Shown: positions 1 through 10,533 of the stretch, piece by piece
Layout: the number at the start of each line of letters is the position of its first letter
How positions within the stretch are numbered: position 1 is the first letter of the stretch
Assembly: GCA_933207985.1 (NCBI GenBank)
Contig: OW240912.1
Span: 253,460,446 to 253,524,445, forward strand
Length of the DNA: 64,000 nt
Reading direction: 5' to 3'
DNA from: Pelobates cultripes
Lineage: Eukaryota > Chordata > Amphibia > Anura > Pelobatidae
Notes under the pieces: model-generated
Told to the model about the DNA's origin: nothing
Databases searched by the model: none
What the model saw: the letters and a program-made list of their open reading frames with translations, nothing else
Program-made: the position numbers and the translations under genes

Positions 1-194
1 CCTAGTTACTTACCTGATCGCCGTCATTCCCCCGGCGGCGATCAGCATTGCTCCCGGTGTGGGGAGACTGCCTGCAGCCCAGACAGTCTCCCCACACTGG
101 ATTAGGACCCCTGTGGCCATGTGATCGCTCAACACAGCGATCACATGGTCACAATAGGTGTCCATGTGTGCTGACAGGCAGTCTCCCTGCTAGT

Positions 195-785
195 GTAAAA
201 AAAAATAAAAAAATAAAGTTAATTAAAAATAAAAAAATGATATATGTGTATATATATATATATGATATATAGACATATTATATCTATATAATATATGTCT
301 ATATATCATATATATGATGTCATACTAAGTGTATTTTTATATTAATATGTACTTATATTAATATAAAAACACACTTAATTAATTTAATTAATTAAATTAC
401 ACACGTATATATATAATATATATAATAACTATATATATTGTATATATATATTATTATAAAATATAAATAATAAGTAATTTAAATTAAATAAAAATGTTTT
501 AAATAATAATAATTTTTTTTTAAAAATTATATATCTATATGAAATTTTATTCTAACTGTCTTTTAAAATTAATATATATATATTTATATCAAAATACACT
601 TAGAATGAATTTGTATATATATCTATGTATATATAAATAAATAAAAATAATACAAAATATACATATGTCCATATACAAAATTACATAAATAATTATATAA
701 ATATACACGTAGATTTCAAATATATAAATATGCATATATATTTAAATTCTACGTGCGTATTTATGTAATATTTTTACATAATTCA
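195..785. repeat. AT-rich low-complexity expansion
   Basis: About 590 bases are almost purely A and T, with runs of alternating TA, poly-T and poly-A and many short palindromes such as aattaatttaattaatt. It sits inside the foldback element, and the relative at 49447-51180 lacks a tract of this size, so it looks like a local expansion. Confidence 0.85.
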
Positions 786-896
786 GTAATTTTATTGATT
801 GCAATTTGAGGGACCTGCCTGCCAACCCAGGCCGAAATTCCAGAGAATTTAATTTGCTAGCACTGTATTTTACCCTGTAACGTTCTACGACACCCT

Positions 897-1149
897 AAAA
901 CCTGTACATGGGGGGTACTGTTTTACTCGGGAGACTTCGCTGAACACAAATATTAGTGATTCAAAACAGTAAAACATATCACAGCGATGATATTGTCAGT
1001 GAAAGTTACTTTTTTTGCATTTTTCACACACAAACAGCACTTTTTACTGATGATATAATTGTTGTGATACGTTTTCCAGTTTTTAAACACTAATATTTGT
1101 GTTCAGCGATGTCTCCCGAGTAAAACAGTACCCCCCATGTACAGGTTTT
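897..1149. repeat. Inverted repeat, about 60-bp arms
   Basis: The left arm at 897-958 and the right arm at 1088-1149 are reverse complements, with one mismatch in the 58 bases I aligned. The loop is about 130 bases. Arm sequence such as gtactgttttactcgggaga recurs in the copy near 50560-51160. Confidence 0.85.
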
Positions 1150-1316
1150 ATAGCATTTTTGAAAGTTACAAGGTCAAATATATGGGTCAAATATTTTTAC
1201 ATTGAAAATGGCCAGGTTGGTTACGTTGCCTTTGAGAGCGTATGGTAGCCCAGGAATGAGAATTACCCCCATGATGGCATACCATTTGCAAAAGAAGACA
1301 ACCCAAGGTATTGCAA

Positions 1317-1482
1317 ATGGGGTATGTCCAGTCTTTTTTAGTAACCACTTGGTCACAAACACTGGCCAAAATTAGCGTTCAATTTAGTTTTTTTACTTTT
1401 TTCACACACAAACAAATATGAATGCTTACTTTGGCCAGTGTTTTCAACTAAGTGGCTACTAAAAAAGACTGGCCATACCCCA
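1317..1482. repeat. Second inverted repeat in the same element
   Basis: The left arm near 1317-1366 (with ccagtcttttttagtaacca) and the right arm near 1432-1482 (with ggctactaaaaaagactgg) are complementary with several mismatches. The same arms are found in the second family copy. Confidence 0.8.
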
Positions 1483-1559
1483 TATTGAATACCCTGGGTT
1501 GTCTACTTTAAAAAAAATATGTACATATGGGGTGTGTTAAGAGTTAGTCATCTAATTGT

Positions 1560-2478
1560 TGAAGCAGGCTGGGTAAACATTGAGTTCTGCAAAGTTACTT
1601 AGCCACGCCAGCAGCTGGTGATGTCCCCCATGGCAGCTTTGTAGTGCAGAAGGTGGTTAGGGTGCTGCAAAAGGTATAGAGTGTCCACGTGGGTGCTTAG
1701 TCCCTTGGCCTCCTGATCCGGACACTCTGTTCCCATTCCAGGTTGTGTCAGTGCGGTTCTCTTGGCAGCCGGACCAGGGTTGCATCTTTGTGGTCTGCGC
1801 CGCCGGGGTCGTCCCCACCGGGTTGCTGTAGCCTCCGGTTGAGCCTGTAGATGACGAGATATGAGATACATGCAGGTGAGCTGCGTTTTTGCTTCCTTTG
1901 CTCGTTATGGCGTCGTGTGAGAGTTGCCGCGGCAGCCTGCTGATTCTCTGTAGATTCTCCCAAAATTTCTGGAATATGTCATTGAGGCACTTCTCGAGGT
2001 CGGTGCTGTCGGCTGTATATTGCTTTGGGGTTGCGGGTTGACCCGCTGCCGTGTTTGGCACTCTGCCGCCATTTTGTCTGTGCCTCATGTGTCGCCGGCC
2101 CTGGAGCTTGTATACAGGTGAGTTTTCGCTTTAAATGGGTCTCTCTGGACTCACAGCGAGGACCAGGATATCCCCCACTGGTTCCAAGAGGTGGTTGAAG
2201 ACTTGAGGGTCGAGGCAGTCTTGTAGCGGGTAGGGAGAGATGAGAGCGGCAGTCTCTCCCCTGCTCGCTGTCCTGCAGGCCTCAGTTGCTGCAGCTTGGG
2301 TCCCCGGGTGGTCAAAGTAGTGAGCCGAGTGTCCAAAGCTGTGTCTGGGTGTCCCCAGTGCGGCTCTAACCCATCAGAGTGGATCAGTGACAATTATTGG
2401 GGTGGTTACCCCCAAAAACAGGTAGTTTGGTTTTGACATGTCCACTCAGCTCAGTAGCTAGGCTCCGCCCCCCATGGC
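1560..2478 (-). mobile_element. L1/Tx1-type LINE, 5' fragment
   Basis: On the minus strand this GC-rich stretch reads as a LINE 5' leader (2478 to about 2090) followed by the start of ORF1. It is cut at the low-coordinate side near the inverted-repeat element and at the high-coordinate side by the Tc1 element. No ORF2 sequence follows, so only the 5' end remains. A 5' fragment is unusual, since LINEs normally lose the 5' end; later rearrangement is the likely reason. Confidence 0.6.
1599..2088 (-). pseudogene. LINE ORF1 N-terminal relic
   Basis: A minus-strand frame of 143 residues starts at 2088 with MRHRQNGGRVPNTAAGQPAT and continues with DLEKCLNDIFQKFWENL, which resembles the N-terminal region of ORF1 proteins of L1/Tx1-type LINEs in frogs. 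An overlapping frame to 1599 is also open. ORF1 proteins coat LINE RNA. The coiled-coil and RNA-binding middle seen in the copies at 21900 and 26760 are missing here. The family assignment is from recalled similarity and is moderate. Confidence 0.5.
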
Positions 2479-2559
2479 AGGTGTATTTTAACAGTGAGAG
2501 ACAGAATAACAAAAAAAAACACATGTCAAAAAAGTTATAAATTGATTTGCATGCCAATG

Positions 2560-3568
2560 AGCGAAATAGGTATTTGACCCCTTTGACTTAGTACTTGGTG
2601 GCAAAACCCTTGTTGGCAATCACAGAGGTCAGACATTTTTTGTAGCTGGCAAACCAAATTTGCATACATCTCAGGAGGGATTTTATCCCACTCCTCTCTT
2701 TTCAAATCCTCTCCAAGTCATTAAAGTTTTGAGACTGACGTTTGGCAACATGAACCTTCAGCTCCCTCCACAGATTTTCTATGTAATTAAGGTCTAGAGA
2801 CTAGCTAGGCTACTCCAGGACCTTAATGAGCTTCTTCTTGAGCCACTCCTTTGTTGCCTTGGCTGTGTGTTTTAGGTCATTGTCATGATGGAATACCCAT
2901 CCACGACCCATTTTTAGTGCCATGGCTGAAGGAAGGAGGTTCTCACCCAAGATTTGATGATACATGTCCCCCATCCATTGTCTTTTTGATGTGGTGCAGT
3001 TGTCCTGTCTTCAGAAAAACACCCCCAAAGCATAATGTTTCCACCTCCATGTTTGACAGTGGGCATGATGTTCTTGGGGTCATAGGCAGCATTCCTGCTT
3101 CTCCAAACAAGAGCTTGATTTTGGTCTCATCTGACCACAACACTTCCACCCAGTTCTCCTCTGATTCATTCAGATGTTCATTGGCAAACATCAGATGGTC
3201 CTGTACATGTGCTTTCTTGAGCAGGGGGGCCTTGCGGGCACTGCAGTATTTAAGTCCTTCATGGCATAGTGTGTTACCAATTATTTTCTTGGTGACTATG
3301 ATCCCAGATACCTTGAGGTAATTAACAAGATCCTCCCTTGTAGTTCTGGGCTGATTCACTGTGATCACTGAAACTCCACTAGGTGAGATCTTGCATGGAG
3401 CACCAGACCGAGGGAGACTGACAGTTTTTTTGTTTTTCTTCTATTTGCATCAACTGTTGTCATCTTCTCGCCAAGCTGCTTGGCAATGACCTTGTAGCCC
3501 ATTCCAGCCTTGTGTAGGTCTACAATCGTGTCCCTGACATTCTTGGACAGCTCTTTGATCTTGGCCAT
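2560..3568 (-). pseudogene. Tc1-like transposase, frameshifted
   Basis: The minus-strand product starts [20 protein letters not shown] at 3568. This is the helix-turn-helix DNA-binding start of Tc1 transposases, which cut and paste DNA at TA sites. A later frame holds [10 protein letters not shown] with the first catalytic Asp, then [11 protein letters not shown] with the second, and [10 protein letters not shown] with the catalytic Glu of the DD34E triad, but these lie in different frames. The end YIENLWREL and a C-terminal FATKY remain visible. At least two frameshifts and stops separate the parts, so the gene is dead although the catalytic residues can still be seen. Confidence 0.88.
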
Positions 3569-3610
3569 GGTGGAGGGTTTGGAATCTAATTGATTGATTG
3601 CTTCTGTGAA

Positions 3611-3707
3611 CAGGTGTCTTTTATACAGGTAACGAGCTGAGATTAGGAGCACTTTCTTTAAGAGAGTGCTCCTAATCTCAGCTCACTACCTGTATAAAAG
3701 ACACCTG
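3611..3707. repeat. Hairpin in Tc1 5' flank of transposase
   Basis: The arms at 3611-3655 and 3664-3707 are reverse complements with a few mismatches (core gagattaggagcact and agtgctcctaatctc). The loop is very short, so a strong cruciform or RNA hairpin is possible. Similar hairpins occur in related fish and frog Tc1 elements as I recall. Confidence 0.75.
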
Positions 3708-3938
3708 GAAGCCAGAAATGTTGCTGATTGATAAGGAATCATATACTTATTTCACTCATTGACATGCAAAGCAATTTATAACTTTTTTGACATTTGTTTT
3801 TCTTGATTTGTGTTTTTTTGTTATTCTGTCTCTCACTGTTAAAATACACCTATCTTTAAAATTATAGATTGATTATTTCTTTGTCACTGGAGAAATATTC
3901 AAAATTAGCCGAAGATCAAATACTTTTTTCCCTCACTG

Positions 3939-5699
3939 TACCTGTGTAATGGAAATTCAAAAGAATTAAAACATATTATGCTACAACAACAAAAAAGACA
4001 GACAGACAGAAAGATAGGTAGATAGACACAAATACTAACAGACAGACTGAAAGACATGCTAAACAGTGACCGTGAATTTAAAACTGAATTAAATATGCAG
4101 AATTTTGAAAGAATGCTCTATCCTGGCTACAGCCACAGTTTTTGTGTTGTAACCTAAACTCTGAATAAACCAAATTAGCTTATTTTTATATATAATCACG
4201 TCAATGAGAGATACAAATATGAAGCATGTAGACTTGAGTTCATTCTTTCAACAAAAGAATTAAATAAATAAATATACACTATTACATTACATATATAAAT
4301 AAAGTATTCTTTCCTTATTTTCCTATATCGCTGTCTCACAGTGTCAGCATATCTGTAAAGAACAGTGATAATTAAGATATATACATAGATCCATTTTGGA
4401 TAGTAGGCACTATTCTACTGTTCTTTGTGTATATGAGTGTTCTGAGATTTTATTTTTATTACAATTTATATTGCTTGATTGGGAAAAATGAGAAGTAATG
4501 ACTGGAATTTTTCTTTGTTTTCTGGCTTCTGTACAGCATTACTTATTCAAAAACCTTTTAACCTGGTGACAGGAAGCTATGGTGATGGTAAAACTGTAAG
4601 CACAGTTTCAAGGCATTGCAATAATAATATGTTCTGGCACATTACTCCATAATTTTTTGCAAAGTTGCATGTATTGCAATAGCCCATGTTGTAACAATCC
4701 ATACAGATCATTAAGGTTAGTGCATTAGATATGGTCCATTTGTTCGTAAATAAGAATAAAAAGATTGTTAAAACTAATAGACTATATTATAATGTGCCAA
4801 AATAATAATAAAACAAATTAAAAGGTATAAAACCTATTGCAAACAATTTAACTTGAAGCTGTGATCAGTTGGTTCAATTTTATGAATAGTGAGATGTGTT
4901 TATAGAACTCTAGGTAAAATAGACTTTAATAAATCATTTGGGTGTCAGAGCTGTAGAAATATGAGTCCAGTGTAAATTAAAATGGAGAGTTACTGCCTAA
5001 ACTGAGCAGAGTAATATTATTTTCTAAAATCCCACTTTTATAATAATAAGTTGCCGATTTTATCAATAACCAACTAAAGATGTTGTTTTACCATTAATGC
5101 CATATAAAGGTAGAATCAGATTATTCTGCAACACTAGTTCTCTAAATGAAGATAGGAAAAGCTTAATCATAAATAAATAAGCTAATAAATAATAAAGCTA
5201 ATCAGAGCAAGAATGGATACAAGGTGGCTAAAGAGGAAATGTCAATCACACAAGAAACTTAAGAGAAACTCAACCAATAAAGTTTCCAGTGTCAGAGTAA
5301 AAAAATAAAATAGGTTGGGCCTGTTGAACAACTGAAGGGTGGACAGTCTTCTAGATACACGAGAACTCAGAAATATCAGCTTAGTACACTCAATTGTTTT
5401 GCAACAGGAGGGTGGCTAAAATAGTATAGATTTATTTTTAGGGTTTTTTTGTGTGTCTGTGTGTGCAGTTTGCATCTGAGTATTTGGCAACATGTATTTG
5501 GCAACATGTAGTGTATGACAGTGTGTATTTCTTTGTGTGTGCTATGTCAGAGCTCAAAACACATGCTGGTGTTGCACTTCTGCAAGAGGAAAGGGAGATG
5601 GGGTAAGGGAGATCCTCACTCAGATCTCAATCTAGTTTTAGCTCATCTTGCGCCATTACAAAGAGAACCTAGGCAATTTGCATATCAGACTGATTTCAC
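3939..5699. other. Intronic sequence without recognised features
   Basis: This AT-rich stretch contains short runs of cagacagacaga and gatagatag near 4000-4060 and several poly-A or poly-T runs. No open frame with family similarity was seen. A short stretch at 5660-5700 (aatttgcatatcagactgat) directly precedes the Penelope relic and may belong to it. Confidence 0.6.
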
Positions 5700-5721
5700 C
5701 CAAAGGGGCATTTATATATAG

Positions 5722-7240
5722 ATGACTATAGCCACTATCTACTGCCTAGCTAAAGTCCATAAAAATCCAGTGGATCCTCCAAGCAGACCTGTCATGCCCG
5801 GCAATGACTCTCTAATAGAAAAAGCAAGCACATTTTTAAAAAAGTTATTGCATTCATTTGTAACAAATCGGTCTTCCTATCTTCAGGATAGAAATCAGAC
5901 TCTGTTAGCTTTAATTTATGTATTTATTATTGCCATTTACATAGTGTCAACAGATTCCGTAGCGCTTTACAATATTATGAGAGGGGGGATTTAACTATAA
6001 ATAGGACAATTACAAGAAAACTTACAGGAACGATAGGTTGAAAAGCACCCTGCTCAAACGAACTTATAGTCTATAGGAGGTGGGGTATAAAACACATTAT
6101 GACAGGAAATAGCAATCAAATAAGGTGGGAGTGAAGCAGAGCTGGAGGAGAGAGAAGAGTGCTGCCCTTTAGGAGAGAGCAAGAGATAGGTATGTAAGGT
6201 AAAGGTTACTCTGGTAGGCCATAAGCTTTCCTAAAGAGATGGGTTTTAAGGCACTTGATTGAAGACTAAGGGAGAGTCTGATGACGAAAATCTTACCATT
6301 CCCCTGTAAACGCTTTTGGCAAGCTTAGATGTTGTATCCTTATATAATCACATTCCACATGATAAGGGTCTACAGGCTACTTCTTATTTTCTAAGCAAAT
6401 CATCAAAATACACACCAGCTCAAAAGGAATTCATAGTATTACTGTTGGAATTCATCTTAACTCATAATATTTTTGTGTTTAATTGTAAATACTATTTACA
6501 GCTAAAAGGCACATTGATGGGCTATATAAATTTGTACCTGGGATGGTAGGAGCAGACGGTTTTGAAAGAAGCGATTAAGTTCAAATATAAAGACTTCATT
6601 ACAAGATGGCTTAGGTACATAGACAATGTACTCCTGTTCTGGACAGGTCCCATTATGTTATTTGAAGAGATGGTCCACAATTTGAATTGCAACAACATTC
6701 ATGTAAAGTTAAAACACATAATAGATGTATAAAAACTGGAATTCCTAGATCTTACCAAAAAGTTGCTGCAAGATGTAAAAGTGGAGACTGAATTGTTTAG
6801 AAAACCCACGGCTTCATAATAATTTGCTATATTCGGCAGATCCATCACCTGTATAAGTTAAAGGCAGGGATCTCATATGGGCAGTATCTTTGGGTAAGAA
6901 GGAACTGCTCAAATGATGATTTATTCCTAAGGGAGGCAAAAGACTAATTGCTAGATTTAAAGAACAAGGCTATCAGATTTAAAAAAAAAAAACAGGCTAT
7001 CCTAATAGAGTTCTGAAGAGAGCAATGGGTCATGTCATTGGACCGAACCACATGCTTGAGAGCATCTAGACTCAAATCCTCACAGTCATTGATGCAATGT
7101 GTGGTTACCTTTGACCAATATTGGGAAACTATACTCAAGACCTTTCCCATAATTGGCCTATGATATGATAAAGATCTTGAGAACAGCTTGGCACACTTTG
7201 CCAGTATTACAGCTCGAAAACCTGCCACTCTTTTTTGTAA
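5722..7240 (+). pseudogene. Penelope-like reverse transcriptase, broken
   Basis: Penelope elements encode a telomerase-related reverse transcriptase joined to a GIY-YIG nuclease. Here the fragments IYCLAKVHKNPVDPPSRPVM (the LPKxHK-type motif), then, after the interruption, SLDVVSLYNHIPHDKGLQA (catalytic Asp in LDV.SLY), FILTHNIFVFN, YLQLKGTLMG and LGYIDNVLLFW are visible. The last motif should be YIDD, and the second Asp has become Asn, so one of the catalytic pair is lost. Further on, KLEFLDLTKKL, LFRKPTA and FDQYWETILKTFP follow in various frames. Many stops and frameshifts show that this is an old copy. Confidence 0.78.
5905..6292 (-). mobile_element. L2-type LINE 3' end inserted in the Penelope relic
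   Basis: On the minus strand the stretch ends gcgctacggaatctgttgac followed by actatgtaaatggcaataat, the typical 3' tail of amphibian and fish L2-like LINEs. Upstream are the usual pyrimidine-rich end of the RT frame and the tataagttcgtttgagcagg segment. It interrupts the Penelope RT between SYLQDRN and LDVVSLY, so it arrived later. Confidence 0.75.
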
Positions 7241-7866
7241 TTAGTAACCAAAGAACCACTCTTTGTTTTCTGTCTCTCCTTTTCATGAGTGTTAGAGGTT
7301 AACCCCTATTTATGGGCCTTTCTTTCAACTAATATAAATAGCTCTACTTTCTCATTTTCTAAGTATGTAATTATTTAATTCATTTATATTTGGCAGTTAT
7401 TTAATTTATCTATTTGTATGATATGGAATTTTGGGTATATATATATGAAATCTTGATCACTTTGTAACATGGCTTGACAAAAGTTACATTGCATGACCAA
7501 AACGTTACCACTGTTAGGTTCCATTAGAGTCTGCTATTATAAAAGGATCCTGAGTCCCTGAACTTCCTAATGCTTTCTACATGGGAATATGTATGTGTCA
7601 GTGAGTTTGTATCTTTGTGCATTTTGGAAGTGTGTGTGCCAGAGAAAGTGTAAAACGGTTTTCCTACATGTACTGCAGTTTCAGATGGCAACCCTGGATG
7701 CAAATTTTTTTAAATTAGTACTCTTTAATGCTTAAATCTACGTGTATGTACAATTTTTTTTAGTTTTTGTTATTTTGCTTTTTTTAATATTAATCCTATT
7801 TTAGATTTAAATGTTTTATATTCATTTTGACAAATAACATAATTGAGATGTTTATATTACGTTATA

Positions 7867-7906
7867 TACTTAACATGAAAATAAATATTATATATATATT
7901 TACTAG
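7867..7906 (+). promoter_or_regulatory. 3' splice region of exon 42, weak pyrimidine tract
   Basis: The acceptor reads tatatatatttactag directly before the exon. There is no real pyrimidine tract, and the 20 bases before the exon are mostly alternating T and A. A possible branch point is cttaac with the A at 7873, 34 bases upstream of the exon. The AG is placed by the match of the exon start to dystrophin. Branch-point choice is inference. Confidence 0.6.
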
Positions 7907-8101
7907 CAAACGGTCCATGAAGAAAGTACTCGTTCCATGACAGAAGGAATGAAAGTGGATGCCGCTAATGTGCCTTCTACCTATCTGGCTGAGATTGCAC
8001 GCCTCTTGCAGTCTATTGCTGAAGTAGAACTCCTACTCAACTCACCATGTCTGAATAAAGGGGACTGTGAAGATCTTGGCAAGCAAGAAGAGTGCCTCAA
8101 G
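7907..8101 (+). CDS. DMD: Dystrophin exon 42 homologue (internal coding exon)
   Basis: This is an internal exon of dystrophin, the cytoskeletal protein that links actin to the membrane complex of muscle. It encodes 65 residues in phase 0, starting QTVHEES after an AG at 7905-7906 and ending EECLK before the GT at 8102. The stretches TVHEE, VPSTYL and KQEE, and the pattern EVE.LLN.P.L, match human dystrophin exon 42 as I remember it, and the 195-bp length is identical. The segment belongs to a spectrin-like triple-helix repeat of the rod near repeat 16, and is rich in Leu and Glu as expected for such helices. The donor AAG|gtgagg is good. The residues around the central region are poorly conserved, and three cysteines lie within the last 19 residues, which looks unusual. 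Utrophin is the main alternative, but length and phase of both exons fit dystrophin better. Confidence 0.93.
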
Positions 8102-8681
8102 GTGAGGAATTGTACATAAAACAAACGTAATTTAAAGTATTATTCAATGTCTATTTGGATTAAAAATGGTCAATTATGTATTAAATCTGAAATTGTCAGG
8201 AATTGACTATTTAAACATTTAATTTTAGGCCACCATTGCAGATTTACAAAAGAAAACCTTTAACTTTTTAACCTAGACTACTTTGTGCTAAAATTTGGAT
8301 TTCTGTTTTAATTTCTTGGTAATACACAGTTTAGTGAATAACCCAGTATATAACTGGATTATTTAAATGTGTTTTTGAATTATTCTGCTACTGGAATGTA
8401 ATTTATTATCAGTCCTACTAGAAAAGAACCATACCACAGTGATATAATAAGAATGCTGCTTTTTTATTTGTTTGTTTTCCTTTTTATATAAGCCACAGTG
8501 GCATTAACTATAGGGTTTATCTATCAAACAGTAAATTGTGATATATTGAAGGCTGAGTTGTTAAATTAGCTTAGTAGCTGAATTAGAAAAATAAACTCTA
8601 GTTCAGATATTTTTTCAACATGACACTAATATTGGCAATCCAGCTTTCATTTTCCCCCAATTATATGTTTTGTGAATAAAC

Positions 8682-9060
8682 CTTAAAGAATCACTGTCAC
8701 TCCCTCCTGAAAAAAATAGTATTTCATAAAGATCAAATTTTCATGAAATACTCATTTTGACTGTTGGCATTTTGCTGATATTCCAACCCAGTCAAGAGAT
8801 ATACAGAGACAAAGTAGGTACTACTTACATGCATTACACTTCTAGACATGAGGCAGAGCTACCGCCATCTAGAAGTGTCAGTTCCCCCAGCCGTCATCAA
8901 TGACGGTTGCAGATGTGCATTACCCCTTTGAACTGTTGGAGTGCCCTCTCGACCCTCCTGTAATCCGACGTGCACAAACAGGAGAGACGCTGAAGGGACA
9001 TGACACCCACTCTCAATGAGACCGATACTAACTACAGCTTACAGTAAGGAATACGCTAAC
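8682..9060. mobile_element. Possible TTAA-type MITE
   Basis: The stretch begins with TTAA followed by agaatcactgtcactccc, and holds two internal hairpins: the arms agtatttcat and atgaaatact near 8720-8755, and acttctagac with tctagaagtg near 8850-8880. The right end is not certain. Non-autonomous elements of this style are common in frog DNA. The 580 bases before it (8102-8681) are AT-rich with no element I recognise. Confidence 0.4.
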
Positions 9061-9339
9061 TTAAAGAAGATTATCAGCTATATTCTTTTTCAAGTACATT
9101 ATACATTATCTGGGATCTCTTAGATACTTCCAGACTATTTGAATACAGAGAGCAGGATGATCGTCATGTAACTCCAGCCTCTTTCTCCCTCTTTTTTAAC
9201 ATGTCAAACTTACTATTTTTTCTTTTTTTTAGAGGCAAACTTTATAGCATTTGGATTATATGTTTTGTGACATGTTTTTATAAGAGTATACACCCACATT
9301 TTTTATGCTTTTTAAAAGATTTGAAATAAACCAATTACT
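9061..9339. other. Intronic sequence without recognised features
   Basis: I see nothing here beyond short T-rich runs. It lies between the possible MITE and the TA microsatellite. Confidence 0.5.
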
Positions 9340-9355
9340 ACTATATCTATATATT

Positions 9356-9387
<32 letters not shown>

Positions 9388-9390
9388 TAA
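9340..9390. repeat. TA microsatellite
   Basis: A run of atatatatatat with few interruptions borders the Penelope 3' region. Confidence 0.9.
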
Positions 9391-9560
9391 AAGAGGAAAT
9401 CTTGGCACTCACCCTTACTGTTCCAAAAGATTCAATCTTGCCTGGGTGCAATCCTCAGTGTTTGGCATATAACAAAAATCAATATATAAGGAGCACTCAC
9501 AGGTCTTCATCCAAAATCTAATTTATTCCTTAGTGCAAATTACATGTGCAAATCTTTAAG

Positions 9561-9602
9561 CAATCGACGTTTCGACCCTCACAGGGTCTTCTTCAAGATC
9601 AA
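9561..9602 (-). ncRNA. Degenerate type I hammerhead ribozyme motif
   Basis: On the minus strand the order is stem I strand gatc, core ttgaaga, then stem II GACCC-tgtga-GGGTC (5 perfect pairs), then GAAAC, then GTC with the cleavage site, then gattg. The core should read CUGANGA; here the first C is a T. Stem I (gatc against gatt) can form with one wobble. Stem III would be minimal (ACGU), which is known for hammerheads in Penelope elements. It lies 3' of the endonuclease relic in the same orientation, as expected. Activity is doubtful because of the core change. Confidence 0.55.
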
Positions 9603-10533
9603 ATACACAGTGAATCAAGTAAGTATATATACAAAAAAATCCATGTTAATAACTTACCAACAGGTGTGTAGGAAAGGAAAAGACCGCAAACTATCCGAAA
9701 CCCGGAAGTGTACCTATGCGATCATGTGACCCCTGAGATCCCCGCAATGCTAAGTAACCAGTAAACTCTATGTGAAACCGGCCGTGAGACACGTGAATAG
9801 AAGAGACCGCCGGGCGTCCGAAACCCGGAAGTACGTCTGAGCGGTCACATGATTCCCGTTACTAAGCAACCCATGAAGCTGCTTCTATGAGTAATCGGGC
9901 GTGCTTGAAAATATACGTATACTCCCTATAGTGAAGTGAAAAATAGGGGTCTAAGAAAATAAAATAAAATAAAAATTAACTATCCTAGGGAGGATACCTA
10001 TAGGGTATGTAAAGATCGTCTATGTGGGACTAAGGCACTTAGGGTGCCTAATACAATTCCATAGGAATAACATGGGATATAATATCACAAAAGCCCACCC
10101 ACAATGGATCTATTATATAAGGACAAATGGAACTAAGATGTGGACAACATCCAATCAATATTTTTATAACCAATATAATATAACCTAATGCCAACAATCA
10201 GTACAATGACTAATTTGTCACCTCACAGAGTTGCTGCTAATGATCTCTGCTCAGACCATACATAAATAGTAATACTAACTGTATGAATGCCTACTTGGTT
10301 CACCTATATGGCATGGACTGTGTCTATCTTAAAGGCACAGTCTCTATATTAACTACATTCTATTTACTATTTACACTACAGGAAATTATTCAGTCGTCTT
10401 CTTCTAACTAATGGATCATAAACCAAACAATGTATGTCATAATACCCCTTACACAATAATATGGATAAGATCTATACAGAGTGTGTACATATGACACATC
10501 ACAATCCTTATATATTTATAACAGTTACTGCTT

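Larger units (their letters stand above)
1..1545. mobile_element. Inverted-repeat-rich interspersed element, copy 1
   Basis: The first 155 bases (gatcgccgtcattcccccgg and onward to atgtgatcgctc) and the part from about 800 to 1545 both have clear relatives at 49447-51180. This defines one repeat family seen twice in the window. It has no coding capacity. Short open frames on the minus strand at 1174-1369 lie within the repeat and have no family similarity. The element contains two hairpins and an AT-rich expansion, annotated separately. It could be a foldback or non-autonomous DNA transposon; the class is undetermined. Confidence 0.7.
2479..3938 (-). mobile_element. Tc1-like DNA transposon, degenerate
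   Basis: The right end reads tacttttttccctcactg followed by TA at 3939-3940, which is a Tc1 terminal inverted repeat end at a TA target. The left inverted repeat is present from 2479 (gtgtattttaacagtgagag) but lacks the outer 90 or so bases found on the right side (3740-3938). The transposase lies on the minus strand in between. The element cannot be mobile on its own. Confidence 0.9.
5700..7515 (+). mobile_element. Penelope-like retroelement relic, copy 1
   Basis: Reverse-transcriptase segments in plus orientation run from 5722 to about 7240. They are interrupted by a foreign L2 segment at 5905-6292. The sequence near 7470-7515 (ggcttgacaaaagttacatt, then accaaaacgtta) resembles the 3' non-coding repeat of such elements, where hammerhead motifs normally sit, but the core is lost. 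The GIY-YIG endonuclease region appears deleted between about 7240 and 7470. Confidence 0.72.
1..7906 (+). other. DMD: DMD intron 41, 3' part
   Basis: This is sequence upstream of the exon 42 acceptor, inferred to be intron 41 of dystrophin. It has no host exon that I can recognise. It is filled by a foldback-type element, an L1 fragment, a Tc1 transposon and a Penelope relic containing an L2 piece. The last 390 bases before the exon (7516-7906) are AT-rich with no recognisable element. Confidence 0.85.

Noticed and set aside
2851..3321. A 156-residue plus-strand frame
   Set aside because: It lies opposite the Tc1 transposase and is its antisense shadow.
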